Origin: Pantoea deleyi | GTDB lineage: Bacteria; Pseudomonadota; Gammaproteobacteria; Enterobacterales; Enterobacteriaceae | Assembly (NCBI RefSeq): GCF_022647325.1 | Contig: NZ_CP071405.1 | Span: forward strand, 2,480,001 to 2,544,000 | Direction: 5' to 3' | Length of the DNA: 64,000 bases | Shown: positions 1 to 10,100 of the stretch, in pieces | Layout of the letters: every line of letters begins with the position of its first letter | Position numbering within the stretch: position 1 is the first letter of the stretch | Made by a program: the position numbers and the translations under genes | Notes under the pieces: generated by a model | The model's input: the letters and a program-made list of their open reading frames with translations, nothing else | The model's database searches: none | Told to the model about the DNA's origin: nothing

Positions 1-30
1 ACCAGTCACAACTACACGACGCTTAGACAC
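1..30 (-). CDS. fabF: 3-oxoacyl-ACP synthase II (FabF), N-terminal fragment cut by window edge
   Basis: Only the first ten codons are present; the rest lies left of the window. The reverse strand reads GTG then SKRRVVVTG, the conserved FabF N-terminus. It starts with GTG, preceded about 7 bases upstream by a good GGAGG ribosome-binding site. It sits directly downstream of acpP, its normal place in the enterobacterial fab cluster. The enzyme elongates acyl-ACP and governs temperature control of unsaturated fatty acids. The call rests on ten residues plus position, which together are distinctive. Confidence 0.85.
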   Translation of the reverse strand, partial: MSKRRVVVTG

Positions 31-71
31 GTTCGTCCTCCAGGGAGGGAAAATAGGGAACTATGTGGGAC

Positions 72-107
72 AAATAAAAAAAATCAGGCGGTCGAGCGAC
101 CGCCTGA
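72..107 (-). terminator. Rho-independent terminator after acpP
   Basis: A perfect stem, CAGGCGGTC with GACCGCCTG around a four-base loop (85-106), is followed on the minus strand by a run of T residues. It lies between acpP and fabF, so it probably ends most of the abundant acpP message and leaves fabF to read-through or its own promoter. Confidence 0.8.
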
Positions 108-116
108 AGGTATTCA

Positions 117-353
117 TTAGCCTTTATGGCTATTGATGTAGTCGATCGCTGCCTGAACGGTAGTGATTTTCTCAGCTTCTTCGTCTGGAATCTCAGTATC
201 AAACTCTTCTTCCAGAGCCATCACCAGCTCAACGGTATCAAGAGAATCGGCACCCAGGTCTTCTACGAAAGATGCAGAGTTGGTGACTTCTTCCTCTTTC
301 ACACCCAGCTGCTCACTGATGATTTTCTTAACGCGTTGTTCGATATCGCTCAT
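117..353 (-). CDS. acpP: Acyl carrier protein AcpP
   Basis: 78-residue acidic carrier protein that shuttles acyl chains between the type II fatty acid synthase enzymes in the cytoplasm. The 4'-phosphopantetheine attachment site is Ser37 in the DSL motif ([10 protein letters not shown]). Length and sequence are almost identical to E. coli AcpP, with small changes near the N- and C-termini. It follows fabG, with a 154-base gap that probably carries its own promoter, and is followed by a strong terminator, consistent with very high expression. A separate pair of carrier proteins for aryl polyene synthesis lies at 57294-57819. Confidence 0.98.
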   Translation of the reverse strand: MSDIEQRVKKIISEQLGVKEEEVTNSASFVEDLGADSLDTVELVMALEEEFDTEIPDEEAEKITTVQAAIDYINSHKG

Positions 354-398
354 ACTATTTAATTTCCTATCAAAACTCGCTTACGCGATGGTTTTCGT

Positions 399-426
399 AG
401 TGTATAAAATGGTGAAAAAGATGCAA
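399..426 (-). promoter_or_regulatory. Candidate acpP promoter
   Basis: The minus strand shows TTGCAT, a 16-base spacer and TACACT within an AT-rich stretch about 50 bases before the acpP start. Matches to the sigma70 consensus are only moderate; the call rests on position and the known high expression of acpP. Confidence 0.4.
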
Positions 427-463
427 CAAAATCCCGGCTGGTCGAACCACGATTTTGCGTTAT

Positions 464-483
464 TTTGCGGTTTTAACCGCAAA
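464..483 (-). other. Hairpin between fabG and acpP
   Basis: TTTGCGGT and ACCGCAAA form an 8-bp stem with a 4-base loop just after the fabG stop. No clean T-run follows on the minus strand, so it may be a processing or 3'-end stabilising hairpin rather than a full terminator. Confidence 0.4.
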
Positions 484-507
484 TAAAGCAAATGTTTTCG
501 TGATTTA

Positions 508-1242
508 TCAGACCATGTACATTCCGCCATTGACGTGCAGCGTTTCACCTGTGATGTAGGCTGCTTCGTCAGAGGCTAAAAATGCCACAGCATTGGCGAT
601 TTCCTGTGCATCGCCTAAGCGACCCGCAGGGACTTCCGCCAAAATACCGGAACGTTGATCTTCGTTCAGTGCCCGCGTCATGTCAGTCTCAATGAAGCCT
701 GGAGCCACGACGTTGACGGTAATGCCACGTGACGCGATTTCGCGCGCCAGTGATTTGCTAAAGCCAATCAAACCCGCTTTTGCTGCCGCGTAGTTTGCCT
801 GGCCCGCATTACCCATGGTACCGACAACGGAACCAATGGTGATGATACGGCCCACGCGCTTCTTCATCATGGCACGCAGAACCGCCTTAGAAAGGCGGAA
901 TACCGATGTGAGGTTGGTATCCAGGATATCCTGCCACTCATCGTCCTTCATGCGCATGAGAAGATTATCACGCGTAATGCCTGCATTATTGACTAAGATA
1001 TCCACTTCGCCAAATTCCGCGCGAATATTCTCTAAAACACTGTCAATTGAGCCAGCGTCAGTCACATTCAGTAACAGACCCTTTCCCTTGTCGCCAAGGT
1101 AAGCACTGATGGCGTCGGCGCCACTCTGGCTGGTTGCAGTCCCGACCACTTTTGCACCACGTGCCGCCAGGGTTTCTGCAATCGCACGACCAATGCCGCG
1201 ACTCGCGCCGGTTACCAGCGCAACTTTACCTTCAAAGCTCAT
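508..1242 (-). CDS. fabG: 3-oxoacyl-ACP reductase FabG
   Basis: 244-residue short-chain dehydrogenase that reduces beta-ketoacyl-ACP with NADPH in each fatty acid elongation cycle. Visible: the Rossmann motif GASRGIG at residues 12-18, NNAG near residue 86, and the catalytic triad Ser138, Tyr151 and Lys155 (YAAAK). Length is identical to the E. coli enzyme. It starts 10 bases after fabD within the plsX-fabHDG-acpP operon. A paralogue (apeQ) occurs in the aryl polyene operon at 47148-47879. Confidence 0.98.
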   Translation of the reverse strand: MSFEGKVALVTGASRGIGRAIAETLAARGAKVVGTATSQSGADAISAYLGDKGKGLLLNVTDAGSIDSVLENIRAEFGEVDILVNNAGITRDNLLMRMKDDEWQDILDTNLTSVFRLSKAVLRAMMKKRVGRIITIGSVVGTMGNAGQANYAAAKAGLIGFSKSLAREIASRGITVNVVAPGFIETDMTRALNEDQRSGILAEVPAGRLGDAQEIANAVAFLASDEAAYITGETLHVNGGMYMV

Positions 1243-1252
1243 GATTTTCCTC

Positions 1253-2185
1253 TTATTCCTTACCGAGTGCCGCTGACAGGGAGGCCGTATCGTTTACGGC
1301 AGCCGCGGTCAGAGTATCGACAATGCGTTTCGTCAGACCGGTCAGGACTTTGCCTGGGCCCATCTCCAGCAGCTGCGTGACGCCCTGGGCCGCCATCGCT
1401 TCCACGCTCTCGGTCCAGCGGACCGGGCTGTAGAGCTGGCGAACCAGCGCATGACGGATAGCCGCCGCGTCGGTTTCAACTTTCACATCAACGTTGTTGA
1501 TTACCGGCACCGCAGGCGCATTGAAGGTTATGCTCTCCAGCGCCACGGCCAGTTTATCGGCCGCTGGCTTCATCAGTGCACAGTGAGACGGCACGCTGAC
1601 CGGCAGTGGCAGAGCACGCTTCGCGCCCGCCGCTTTACAGGCTGCACCGGCACGCTCAACGGCTTCTTTGTTACCCGCGATGACCACCTGACCCGGCGAG
1701 TTAAAGTTCACTGGTGAAACGACCTGACCCTGCGCGCTCTCTTCGCACGCCTTACGGATCGCCGCATCATCCAGGCCGATAATCGCCTGCATGGCGCCCG
1801 TGCCTTCCGGCACCGCTTCCTGCATCAGTTTGCCGCGCAGTTCAACCAGCTTCACCGCATCGGCAAAGTTGATGACACCTGCGCAGACCAGCGCCGAGTA
1901 TTCACCCAGGCTGTGACCCGCCATCAGGCGAGGCTGTTCGCCGCCCTGCTGCTGCCAGATCCGGTAGATAGCCACGGAGGCAGCTAACAGCGCAGGCTGC
2001 GTCTGCCAGGTTTTGTTCAGCTCTTCGGCCGGACCCTGACTGACTAACTGCCACAGGTCATATCCCAGTGCGTCAGAGGCTTCACGGAAGGTCTCTTCCA
2101 CCAGTGGATAGCGTGCCGCTAATTCAGTCAGCATGCCTACGGTCTGTGAGCCCTGACCGGGAAAAACAAATGCAAATTGCGTCAT
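1253..2185 (-). CDS. fabD: Malonyl-CoA:ACP transacylase FabD
   Basis: 310-residue acyltransferase that loads malonate onto AcpP. The nucleophile elbow GHSLGEYS places the catalytic Ser at residue 92, and the partner His is residue 201 (PSHCALM). Length is within one residue of the E. coli enzyme. It lies between fabH and fabG with short spacers, as in other enterobacteria. The aryl polyene cluster has no transacylase gene of its own, so this enzyme probably also supplies malonyl units to ApeE/ApeF. Confidence 0.98.
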   Translation of the reverse strand: MTQFAFVFPGQGSQTVGMLTELAARYPLVEETFREASDALGYDLWQLVSQGPAEELNKTWQTQPALLAASVAIYRIWQQQGGEQPRLMAGHSLGEYSALVCAGVINFADAVKLVELRGKLMQEAVPEGTGAMQAIIGLDDAAIRKACEESAQGQVVSPVNFNSPGQVVIAGNKEAVERAGAACKAAGAKRALPLPVSVPSHCALMKPAADKLAVALESITFNAPAVPVINNVDVKVETDAAAIRHALVRQLYSPVRWTESVEAMAAQGVTQLLEMGPGKVLTGLTKRIVDTLTAAAVNDTASLSAALGKE

Positions 2186-2201
2186 CTTTCGTTCCTGTCA
2201 A

Positions 2202-3155
2202 TCAAAAGCGAACCAGCGCAGAACCCCAGGTGAATCCACCACCAAAGGCTTCCAGCAGAATAAGGTGTCCGGGTTTGATGCGGCCATCGCGCACCGCTTC
2301 GTCCAGCGCGCTTGGCACTGAGGCGGCAGAGGTGTTGCCGTGACGATCCAGCGTGACAACCACTTTATCCATGGTCATGCCAAGTTTTTTCGCCGTGGCG
2401 CTGATGATGCGCAGGTTCGCCTGGTGAGGCACCAGCCAGTCCAGCATTTCGCGATCGAGGTTGTTGGCCTGCAGCGTTTCATCGACGATGTGCGCCAGTT
2501 CGGTCACGGCGACCTTGAAGACTTCGTTGCCAGCCATAGTGACATAGGCAGGCTGATCCTGATGGGCACGATCCTGATAAGGCAGCGTCAGCAGCTGCGC
2601 ATAGCGGCCATCCGCATGAAGATGGGTGGAGATAATCCCCTGCTCTTCGCTCTGGCCCAGCACAACGGCACCGGCACCATCACCAAACAGGATAATCGTG
2701 CCGCGATCTTCCGGATCCAGCGCGCGCGCCAGCACGTCAGCGCCGATCACCAGCGCATGCTTAACCGCGCCATTTTTGATGTATTGGTCGGCGACGCTCA
2801 GGGCATAGGTGAAACCTGCACAGGCGGCCGCGAGGTCAAACGCCGCGCAATCTTTGATCTCCAGCATTTGCTGGATCATGCAGGCGGAGCTGGGGAAGGC
2901 GTGACTGGAAGAGGTTGTGGCGACAATGATCAACCCAACGTCGTTCGCGTCGATTCCTGCCATTTCAAGGGCGCGTTGCGCCGCACTGAATCCCATGGTG
3001 GCGACGGTTTCATCTGGCGCGGCAATGCGACGCTCACGGATGCCGGTACGGGTAACAATCCACTCGTCCGACGTCTCCACCATTTTTTCCAGATCGGCAT
3101 TGGTGCGAACCTGGCTGGGCAGATAACTGCCCGTACCGATAATTTTGGTATACAT
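2202..3155 (-). CDS. fabH: 3-oxoacyl-ACP synthase III FabH
   Basis: 317-residue initiating condensing enzyme that joins acetyl-CoA to malonyl-ACP. The catalytic triad is visible: Cys112 (AAACAGF), His244 (VPHQAN) and Asn274 (RHGNTS). Length and numbering match the E. coli enzyme exactly. The start codon abuts the end of plsX, implying translational coupling. Confidence 0.98.
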   Translation of the reverse strand: MYTKIIGTGSYLPSQVRTNADLEKMVETSDEWIVTRTGIRERRIAAPDETVATMGFSAAQRALEMAGIDANDVGLIIVATTSSSHAFPSSACMIQQMLEIKDCAAFDLAAACAGFTYALSVADQYIKNGAVKHALVIGADVLARALDPEDRGTIILFGDGAGAVVLGQSEEQGIISTHLHADGRYAQLLTLPYQDRAHQDQPAYVTMAGNEVFKVAVTELAHIVDETLQANNLDREMLDWLVPHQANLRIISATAKKLGMTMDKVVVTLDRHGNTSAASVPSALDEAVRDGRIKPGHLILLEAFGGGFTWGSALVRF

Positions 3156-4196
3156 CTAGGCTTTGTCACTCCTGGCTAATACAGCATCAAGGCGCGCAGC
3201 AATTCGCTCAGGAATGTGCTGCCTCACCGCCTGCTCTGCCTGTTCTATCGCCACGGCGAAGGCGTGTTGATTTGCTGCGCCGTGACTTTTGATCACTGTT
3301 CCGCGCAATCCTAACAGACAAGCGCCATTGTACTGGTCAGGGTTGAGTTGCCCGAATCGCTTCGCCAGACGTTTCTGAATCCAGCGTCCCAGCAACGTCA
3401 GCCACCATGACCGTTTTTTGCCTTCCCCTGATGATTTCAGCAGAGAAAGAAACATTCTTACCACGCCTTCCATCGTCTTCAGCGTGACGTTTCCGACAAA
3501 ACCGTCACAGACCATGACATCCGTTTTGCCGGTGAGCAACTCGTTACCTTCGAGGTAACCAATATAGTTGATCTGCGGAGTGTCCCGCAGCATCACCGCG
3601 GCATCGCGGATAGTTTCCAGCCCTTTGGTCTCTTCATGACCAATATTGAGCAACGCTACGCGGGGCCGTGGGATGCCCAGCACATGCTCAGCCATCACCG
3701 ACCCCATCACCGCAAACTGCACCAGCATCGCACTGTCCGAGCCCACATTTGCGCCCAGGTCCAGCACCACGGTTTTCCCCTGCTGCTGATGCGGTAACAC
3801 GGACATCAGCGCCGGACGTTTAATGCCATCCAGCGGCTTTAATAACAGCGTCGACAGCCCCATCAGCGCACCGGTATTACCGGCGCTGATGCAGGCCGCT
3901 GCACGTCCCTCTTTGACCATCTCCAGCGCGACGCGCATTGAACTGCCGCGACTGTTCCGGATGGCCTGAGCGGGCCGCGCATCACTTGCAATAACCGATT
4001 CGGCAGGGATCACCTGCAAACGCCCCATCAGGGAGGAATCCGCTTTGGCAAGCAATGGCGTGAGAGTGTCGGGATGACCGACCAGAAGAAGGAATAGCTC
4101 CGAATGAGAGGCCAGTGCCTGCAATGCTGCAGGCACTGTCACGCAGGGACCGAAGTCCCCGCCCATGGCATCAATCGCCAGGGTCAAACGTGTCAA
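3156..4196 (-). CDS. plsX: Phosphate acyltransferase PlsX
   Basis: 346-residue soluble enzyme that converts acyl-ACP to acyl-phosphate for phosphatidic acid synthesis. The N-terminus [13 protein letters not shown] and the glycine-rich [10 protein letters not shown] segment near residue 100 are typical of the family. The chosen start matches the E. coli N-terminus. It lies between rpmF and fabH in the conserved yceD-rpmF-plsX-fab arrangement linking ribosome and lipid synthesis, and its stop abuts the fabH start. Confidence 0.97.
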   Translation of the reverse strand: MTRLTLAIDAMGGDFGPCVTVPAALQALASHSELFLLLVGHPDTLTPLLAKADSSLMGRLQVIPAESVIASDARPAQAIRNSRGSSMRVALEMVKEGRAAACISAGNTGALMGLSTLLLKPLDGIKRPALMSVLPHQQQGKTVVLDLGANVGSDSAMLVQFAVMGSVMAEHVLGIPRPRVALLNIGHEETKGLETIRDAAVMLRDTPQINYIGYLEGNELLTGKTDVMVCDGFVGNVTLKTMEGVVRMFLSLLKSSGEGKKRSWWLTLLGRWIQKRLAKRFGQLNPDQYNGACLLGLRGTVIKSHGAANQHAFAVAIEQAEQAVRQHIPERIAARLDAVLARSDKA

Positions 4197-4221
4197 GGTA
4201 TCGCCTTGCTAAGCAAGAAAC

Positions 4222-4392
4222 TTACTTAACGATAACCTTGCGACCGCGGTAGTAACCGTCCGCAGTGATGTGGTGACGCAGATGAGTTTCGCCAGAAACT
4301 TTATCTACTGACAGAGCAGCAGTGGTCAGCGCATCGTGCGAACGACGCATACCACGCTTAGAACGGGTGGGTTTATTCTGTTGTACGGCCAT
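4222..4392 (-). CDS. rpmF: 50S ribosomal protein L32
   Basis: 56-residue basic ribosomal protein, found by translating the reverse strand between plsX and yceD. It begins [20 protein letters not shown] and ends [10 protein letters not shown], a clear L32; one residue shorter than E. coli as I recall it. Bacterial L32 often carries four zinc-binding Cys; this one, like the E. coli protein, has none. It is 14 bases after yceD and 25 bases before plsX. Confidence 0.97.
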   Translation of the reverse strand: MAVQQNKPTRSKRGMRRSHDALTTAALSVDKVSGETHLRHHITADGYYRGRKVIVK

Positions 4393-4406
4393 GGACCTTA
4401 CTCCTA

Positions 4407-4928
4407 TTACTTACGCTTTAAACTGGCTAATACGGCAAATGGATTTGGTTTCTCCGCCTCTGCAGGCAGTTTGCCAAAGACCATGTCCGCCTCGGACACT
4501 TCACAGTGTTCAGAATCGTGCACCGGAACGACCGGCAGCGCGAGAATCAGTTCATCCTCAACAACCGCCAGCAGATCGATCTCACCAAACTCATTAACAT
4601 CGACCGGCTCGTACGCTTCCGGCAATGCCTCGGCCTGCTCTTCAGAAGAGACAGGGCTGAAGCAATAACTTACTTTTACGTGATGGGGAAAGGTCTGGTT
4701 GCAGCGCTGGCAGCGCAACGTCACATTTACTTCAGCAGTACCCGTCAGTACCGCCAGACGCTGGCTATCAACCGCAAACGACATGGCACAATCCACATCA
4801 CTGTCCACACTAACGACCGACTCGGCCACACGCTCCACCTGTACAGATGTGTAGACACCCTGATAATCAAGGCGCTTCTGAGCGGTGCGGACAGGGTCCA
4901 GCGTTAGGGGTAATTTTACCTTTTGCAT
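4407..4928 (-). CDS. yceD: YceD/DUF177 family protein, 23S rRNA accumulation
   Basis: 173-residue protein of the DUF177 family, whose members are needed for normal 23S rRNA accumulation. A CxxC pair (Cys73, Cys76 in RCQRC) sits mid-protein, and the acidic central stretch and the C-terminus ending ASLKRK match the E. coli protein. It is the first gene of the yceD-rpmF-plsX-fab operon. No Shine-Dalgarno sequence is visible before its ATG, and the nearest good promoter would leave a leader of only a few bases (see findings). Confidence 0.95.
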   Translation of the reverse strand: MQKVKLPLTLDPVRTAQKRLDYQGVYTSVQVERVAESVVSVDSDVDCAMSFAVDSQRLAVLTGTAEVNVTLRCQRCNQTFPHHVKVSYCFSPVSSEEQAEALPEAYEPVDVNEFGEIDLLAVVEDELILALPVVPVHDSEHCEVSEADMVFGKLPAEAEKPNPFAVLASLKRK

Positions 4929-4937
4929 AGGGCGCGC

Positions 4938-4966
4938 ATATTAACTTTGTAATGTCATAGAGTCAA
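4938..4966 (-). promoter_or_regulatory. Sigma70-type promoter for yceD-rpmF operon
   Basis: The minus strand has TTGACT (4966-4961), a 17-base spacer and TAATAT (4943-4938). The -35 matches consensus at five of six positions and the spacing is ideal. The predicted transcription start falls near 4931, only about 3 bases before the yceD ATG. Confidence 0.6.
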
Positions 4967-5068
4967 AGAAAAAGGCCGTTAAACAGCATCTTTCAACCAC
5001 TATTCGCATCCAGTGCGGCGCACAGTTTAAAATGACTGTCACCAATTCGCTATCACTATTGAAAAAAA

Positions 5069-5656
5069 ATGACACCATCAATTCTTTTAGCTTCCACCTC
5101 CCCCTTCCGGCAGACGCTGTTAAGCAAGCTGGGGCTGCCTTTTATCACGGCCGCGCCTGAGGTGGATGAGTCGCCTCGTCCCGGTGAAAGTGCAGAGGCG
5201 CTGGTAACGCGACTTGCCGTAGCGAAAGCGCAGGCGCTGGCCGGAAGCCATCCCGACCACTGGATCATCGGCTCCGATCAGGTCTGTGTACTGGAGGGGG
5301 CGATCACCGGTAAGCCGCATACCGCAGAGAATGCCCGGGCACAGCTGCGCGCCGCCAGCGGCAAGGCCATCACCTTCTATACCGGGCTGGCCCTTTTTCA
5401 TCCGGCCAGCGGCAGGCTGCTGCAGTGCTGTGAGCCTTTTGTGGTGCATTTCCGCACGCTGACCGACGCGGAAATCGCAGGCTATGTGGAAAAGGAGCAG
5501 CCGCTGCAGTGCGCGGGCAGTTTTAAGAGCGAGGGGCTGGGGATTTGTCTGTTTGACCGGCTGGAGGGACGCGATCCCAATACGCTGGTCGGCCTGCCGC
5601 TGATTGCGCTCAGCGCGATGTTACAGCAGGCCGGCATCAACCCCTTAACGGCGTGA
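5069..5656 (+). CDS. yceF: Maf-type nucleotide pyrophosphatase YceF (m7GTP)
   Basis: 195-residue Maf/HAM1-like house-cleaning enzyme. The E. coli orthologue hydrolyses 7-methyl-GTP to the monophosphate. Visible family motifs: LASTSPFRQ at the N-terminus, PEVDES near residue 31, [12 protein letters not shown] mid-protein and [10 protein letters not shown] near residue 146. The start has an A-rich upstream stretch but no clear Shine-Dalgarno. It is divergent from yceD and convergent with rluC, whose stop lies 11 bases away. Confidence 0.93.
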   Translation: MTPSILLASTSPFRQTLLSKLGLPFITAAPEVDESPRPGESAEALVTRLAVAKAQALAGSHPDHWIIGSDQVCVLEGAITGKPHTAENARAQLRAASGKAITFYTGLALFHPASGRLLQCCEPFVVHFRTLTDAEIAGYVEKEQPLQCAGSFKSEGLGICLFDRLEGRDPNTLVGLPLIALSAMLQQAGINPLTA

Positions 5657-5667
5657 TGCCGGCGTCA

Positions 5668-6624
5668 TTACGCTTTCCGCTGGCGCAGCTTCTGCAGGCA
5701 CTGCTTCAGGCCATCATCCAGTGGCGCTTCCACCCGCATCACTTCACCCGTGCCGGGATGGGTAAAGGTCAGTGCCGCCGCGTGCAGGAACAGGCGCGTC
5801 AGGCCGGTAGAGGCGAGCTGGCTGTCGAAATCGCGTTCTCCATAGCGATCGTCGAACGCAATCGGGTGCCCGGCGTGCAGCGTATGCACACGGATCTGAT
5901 GCGTGCGTCCGGTCACCGGGCTCGCCTTCACCAGCGTAGCGACGTCGAACCGCTCTTCCACCTTAAAGCGGGTTTCTGAAGGTTTGCCTTCGCTGCTGAC
6001 GCGCACGACGCGCTCGCCGCTCTGCAGGATGTTTTTCAGCAGCGGCGCCTGCACCACCTTGAGGTGTGACGGCCAGTTGCCGCGCACCAGCGCCAGATAA
6101 TCTTTCTGCATCCCTTTTTCACGCAGCTGCTCATGCAGGGAACGCAGCGCCGAACGCTTTTTGGCGACCAGCAGAATACCAGAGGTATCCCGGTCCAGGC
6201 GGTGCACCAGCTCCAGGAAACGCGCTTCAGGCCGTAATGCGCGCAGCCCTTCGATTACGCCGAAGGTCAGCCCGCTGCCGCCATGGACGGCGGTGCCGGA
6301 AGGCTTGTTCATCACCAGCAGTGACTCATCCTCATAGAGGATCGCCTCTGCCAGCGACGCGACCTTCGCCAGTTTAGGGGAAACAGCGTCTTCATCGCGT
6401 TCCGCCACCCGAACCGGCGGAATGCGCACCTCGTCGCCCTCTTCCAGTTTGTACTCAGGCTTGATGCGCTTTTTATTCACCCGCACCTCGCCTTTGCGAA
6501 CGATGCGATAAATCATGCTTTTAGGCACACCCTTTAGCTGGGTGCGCAGAAAGTTATCAATACGTTGTCCGGCATTTTCAGCCGTGATGGCGACAAACTG
6601 TACGCCGGGATTCTCTGTTTTCAT
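5668..6624 (-). CDS. rluC: 23S rRNA pseudouridine synthase RluC
   Basis: 318-residue RluA-family pseudouridine synthase; the E. coli enzyme modifies 23S rRNA positions 955, 2504 and 2580. An N-terminal S4 RNA-binding domain (about residues 18-80, with GQRIDNFLR and KGEVRVNKKR) precedes the catalytic domain. The catalytic Asp144 lies in HRLDRDTSG. Length matches the E. coli protein. It is divergent from rne, with a 573-base intergenic region, as in E. coli. Confidence 0.97.
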   Translation of the reverse strand: MKTENPGVQFVAITAENAGQRIDNFLRTQLKGVPKSMIYRIVRKGEVRVNKKRIKPEYKLEEGDEVRIPPVRVAERDEDAVSPKLAKVASLAEAILYEDESLLVMNKPSGTAVHGGSGLTFGVIEGLRALRPEARFLELVHRLDRDTSGILLVAKKRSALRSLHEQLREKGMQKDYLALVRGNWPSHLKVVQAPLLKNILQSGERVVRVSSEGKPSETRFKVEERFDVATLVKASPVTGRTHQIRVHTLHAGHPIAFDDRYGERDFDSQLASTGLTRLFLHAAALTFTHPGTGEVMRVEAPLDDGLKQCLQKLRQRKA

Positions 6625-7197
6625 GGCGGCGATTCTAAATAGTGTCCCCTGATAGCGCCACCCCTTTTTCTGTGCTTAACTCTGGGGTTGATGTGATGGC
6701 AGACGGCTTCTCTGCTGGCTTTTTCAGCAATGCGCTGCTTTGTCCGACACATTAGCGCGTTAAATGTAAAGAAACTTCACAAGCTGGCTAAAGTCGCCTT
6801 GCTATATGAAGGTTAGCAATGGAATAATGCTTGAGTTTCTTACCTGAAGCATTTCAGGGCAGAAAAAGAGCGAAATTGTCATTTTGCCGGATTGAGCAGA
6901 CACGCAGCAATGGCGTAAGACGTAATGCGAAATCAGGCACTTAGCGGGCTGCGGGTTGCGGCCTGGACAACAGGTTGGGATGCACGGGTTTTCTTTATTC
7001 TCTCAGGCATTTCCACTATCTGGTGCTGTTTTCCCTTATGAAAAACAGGCCACCGACGTTATTTGCGCCCCTCGCGCGGTCGACAGCCGTGAGGCAGACG
7101 ACACTGCACTAAGTCACGGGGCCATCGGTTGATACTCGTCCAGGGTAACTATGCCCGCAGCTGTAATCACTCATGAAAGAATAACGAGTAAGTCACG
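6625..7197. other. rluC-rne intergenic region with the long rne 5' leader
   Basis: 573 bases without a supported gene. The right part (from about 6835) is predicted to be the rne mRNA leader of about 360 bases. In E. coli the equivalent leader is bound by RNase E itself for feedback control. The left part presumably carries the rluC promoter, which I could not pin down. No open reading frame here resembles a protein. Confidence 0.6.
6799..6828 (+). promoter_or_regulatory. Candidate main rne promoter
   Basis: TTGCTA (6799-6804), an 18-base spacer and AATAAT (6823-6828) would start transcription near 6835. That gives a leader of about 362 bases, almost exactly the 361 nucleotides described for E. 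coli rne. The agreement in leader length is the main support. Confidence 0.55.
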
Positions 7198-10100
7198 ATG
7201 AAAAGAATGTTAATAAACGCAACTCAGCAGGAGGAGTTGCGCGTTGCCCTGGTTGACGGTCAGCGCCTGTACGATCTGGATATCGAAAGTCCCGGACACG
7301 AACAGAAAAAAGCCAACATTTACAAAGGTAAAATCACTCGCATTGAACCCAGTCTTGAAGCTGCGTTTGTCGATTACGGCGCAGAGCGTCACGGTTTCCT
7401 CCCGTTAAAAGAAATTTCCCGCGAATACTTCCCTGCCAGCTACAACGCGCATGGCCGTCCCAATATCAAAGATGTGCTGCGTGAAGGTCAGGAAGTCATT
7501 GTTCAGATCGACAAAGAAGAGCGCGGTAACAAAGGCGCTGCGCTGACCACTTTTATCTCGCTGGCCGGCAGCTACCTGGTTCTGATGCCGAATAACCCGC
7601 GCGCGGGTGGCATTTCCCGCCGCATTGAAGGCGACGACCGTACCGAACTGAAAGAGGCGCTGTCGGCGCTGGAACTGCCGGAAGGCATGGGTCTGATTGT
7701 CCGTACCGCGGGCGTCGGTAAATCGGCCGAATCGCTGCAGTGGGACTTAAGTTTCCGTCTTAAGCACTGGGACGCGATCAAGAAAGCCGCTGAAAACCGC
7801 CCTGCTCCTTTCCTGATCCATCAGGAAAGCAACGTCATTGTGCGCGCCTTCCGCGACTACCTGCGTCAGGATATCGGTGAAATCCTTATCGATAACCCGA
7901 AAGTACTGGAGCTGGCGCGTCAGCATATCGCTGCGCTGGGCCGTCCGGACTTCAGCAGCAAAATCAAACTCTACACCGGTGAGATCCCGCTGTTCAGCCA
8001 CTATCAGATCGAATCGCAAATCGAATCTGCTTTCCAGCGTGAAGTTCGCCTGCCTTCCGGTGGCTCGATCGTCATCGACAGTACCGAAGCGCTGACCGCC
8101 ATCGATATCAACTCCGCACGCGCTACACGCGGCGGCGACATCGAAGAGACCGCGTTCAACACCAACCTGGAAGCGGCCGACGAGATTGCGCGCCAGCTGC
8201 GGCTGCGTGACCTGGGCGGCCTGATCGTTATCGACTTCATCGATATGACCCCGGTTCGCCATCAGCGCGCCGTTGAAAACCGTCTGCGTGAGGCCGTCCG
8301 TCAGGATCGCGCCCGTATCCAGATCAGCCACATTTCCCGCTTCGGCCTGCTGGAGATGTCCCGTCAGCGTCTGAGCCCGTCCTTAGGCGAATCCAGTCAT
8401 CACGTCTGCCCACGCTGTAGCGGCACCGGCACCATCCGTGATAACGAGTCGCTGGCGCTCTCAATTCTGCGTTTGATTGAAGAAGAAGCGCTGAAAGACA
8501 ATACCAAAGAAGTGCACGCGATCGTTCCGGTTCAGGTGGCCTCTTACCTGCTGAACGAGAAGCGTGAAGCGGTCAACGCTATCGAGAAACGCCAGGGCGG
8601 CGTGCGTGCGGTCATCGTACCGGATGACAAGATGCAGACCCCGCACTACTCCGTCCTGCGCGTGCGCAAAGGCGAAGAGACGCAGACCCTGAGCTATCAC
8701 CTGCCGAAGCTGCACGAAGCGGAAATGGCGATGCCGTCCGACGAGGAGCACGCTGAGCGCCGTCGTCCTGAGCAGCCCGCACTGGCCGCGTTCGTAATGC
8801 CTGACGCTCCGCCGGCTCCGGTTGAAGTCGCGCCTGAAGCGAAGCAGGCTAAAGCCCAGCCCGCGACCAAAACCACGCCGGAAGTGGCCGTGCCGGCTAC
8901 CGTCAGCACCGGTTTCTTTGGTCGTCTGATCGGCGGTCTGAAGAAGATGTTTGCAGGCGAAGACGCGCCGGCTGCCGCCCCGGTGGCGACAGAGGTTGCG
9001 GAACCGCAGAAACCGGCTGAAAGCGAGCAGCAGAGCAGCAACAGCCGTGGCGAACGCCGCAGCAACAATAACAACCGCCGTAACAACAACCGTCGCGAGC
9101 GCACACCGCGCAACGGCGACAACACGCAGTCGCGTGAAGGCCGTGAACCGCGCGAAAGCCGCGAGCCACGCGAACCGCGTGAGAGCCGTGAACCGCGTGA
9201 AAGCCGTGAGCCGCGCGAGGGCAACGACAACCGCCGTAACAAACGTCAGTCTCAGTCTGCAGAGACCCGCGAAGAGCGTCCGGCGCTGAGCGAAGAAGCG
9301 CGTCAGCAGCGCGATGAGCAGCAACAGCAGCGTCGTGAGCAGCGTGCTGAGCGTCAGCGTCGTCGTCAGGAAGAGAAACGTGCCGGTGAAGAGGCCGCTA
9401 AAGCCGCTGAGCAGGCCGCCGTTGTGGCGGAGTCTCAGGAAGTCACCGAGGCGCAGGATGATGAGCGCGTGCAGGTTATGCCGCGTCGTAAGCCGCGTCA
9501 GCTGAACCAGAAAGTGCGCGTGGATGATAATCGTCAGCCCGTGACTGCCGAGGCAGCAGCACAGCCTGCTGAGGCGCGTCAGCCGCAGCAGAGCGACGTC
9601 GCTCAGCCTGAGCTGCAGGCGCAGCAGAACGATGAGCAGGATGATAACGACAACCGTGACAGCGCCAACATGCCGCGCCGTTCACGTCGTTCGCCGCGTC
9701 ATCTGCGCGTCAGCGGACAGCGTCGTCGTCGTTACCGTGATGAGCGTTACCCGACGCAGTCAGCGATGCCGCTGGCCGCTGCGGCTGCCTCACCTGAGAT
9801 GGCATCCGGTAAAGTCTGGGTTCGCTATCCGGTAAGCCAGACCAGCGATGAGCAGGTTCAGAACGTGGCGCCAGAGACCCCGGCGTACAACCGTGAAGAG
9901 CCAGCAGACGTCGCGGCAGCACCGGTCGCCGCCGCCGTCGAAGCCGTAGCACAGGACGCACCTGTTCAGCAGGCTGAGCCACAGGCAGACACGCCGGTGC
10001 CGGTCGTGAACACCGACGACACCCGCGCTATCGACGCGCCGGTTGATGAGCAGCCTTCGGTTGTTCCGGCAGCCGAAGAGGCAAAAGCGGAAGCCGTTGC

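Noticed and set aside
4929..5068. Possible small RNA (SraB-like) between yceD and yceF
   Set aside because: I recall an sRNA near this position in E. coli, but I could not recognise a conserved structure or terminator here.
8461..9324. 287-codon minus-strand open frame inside rne
   Set aside because: It is antisense to the Arg/Glu-rich part of rne, its product is low-complexity Arg/Phe/Leu-rich, and it has no start signals. A frame shadow of skewed codon use.
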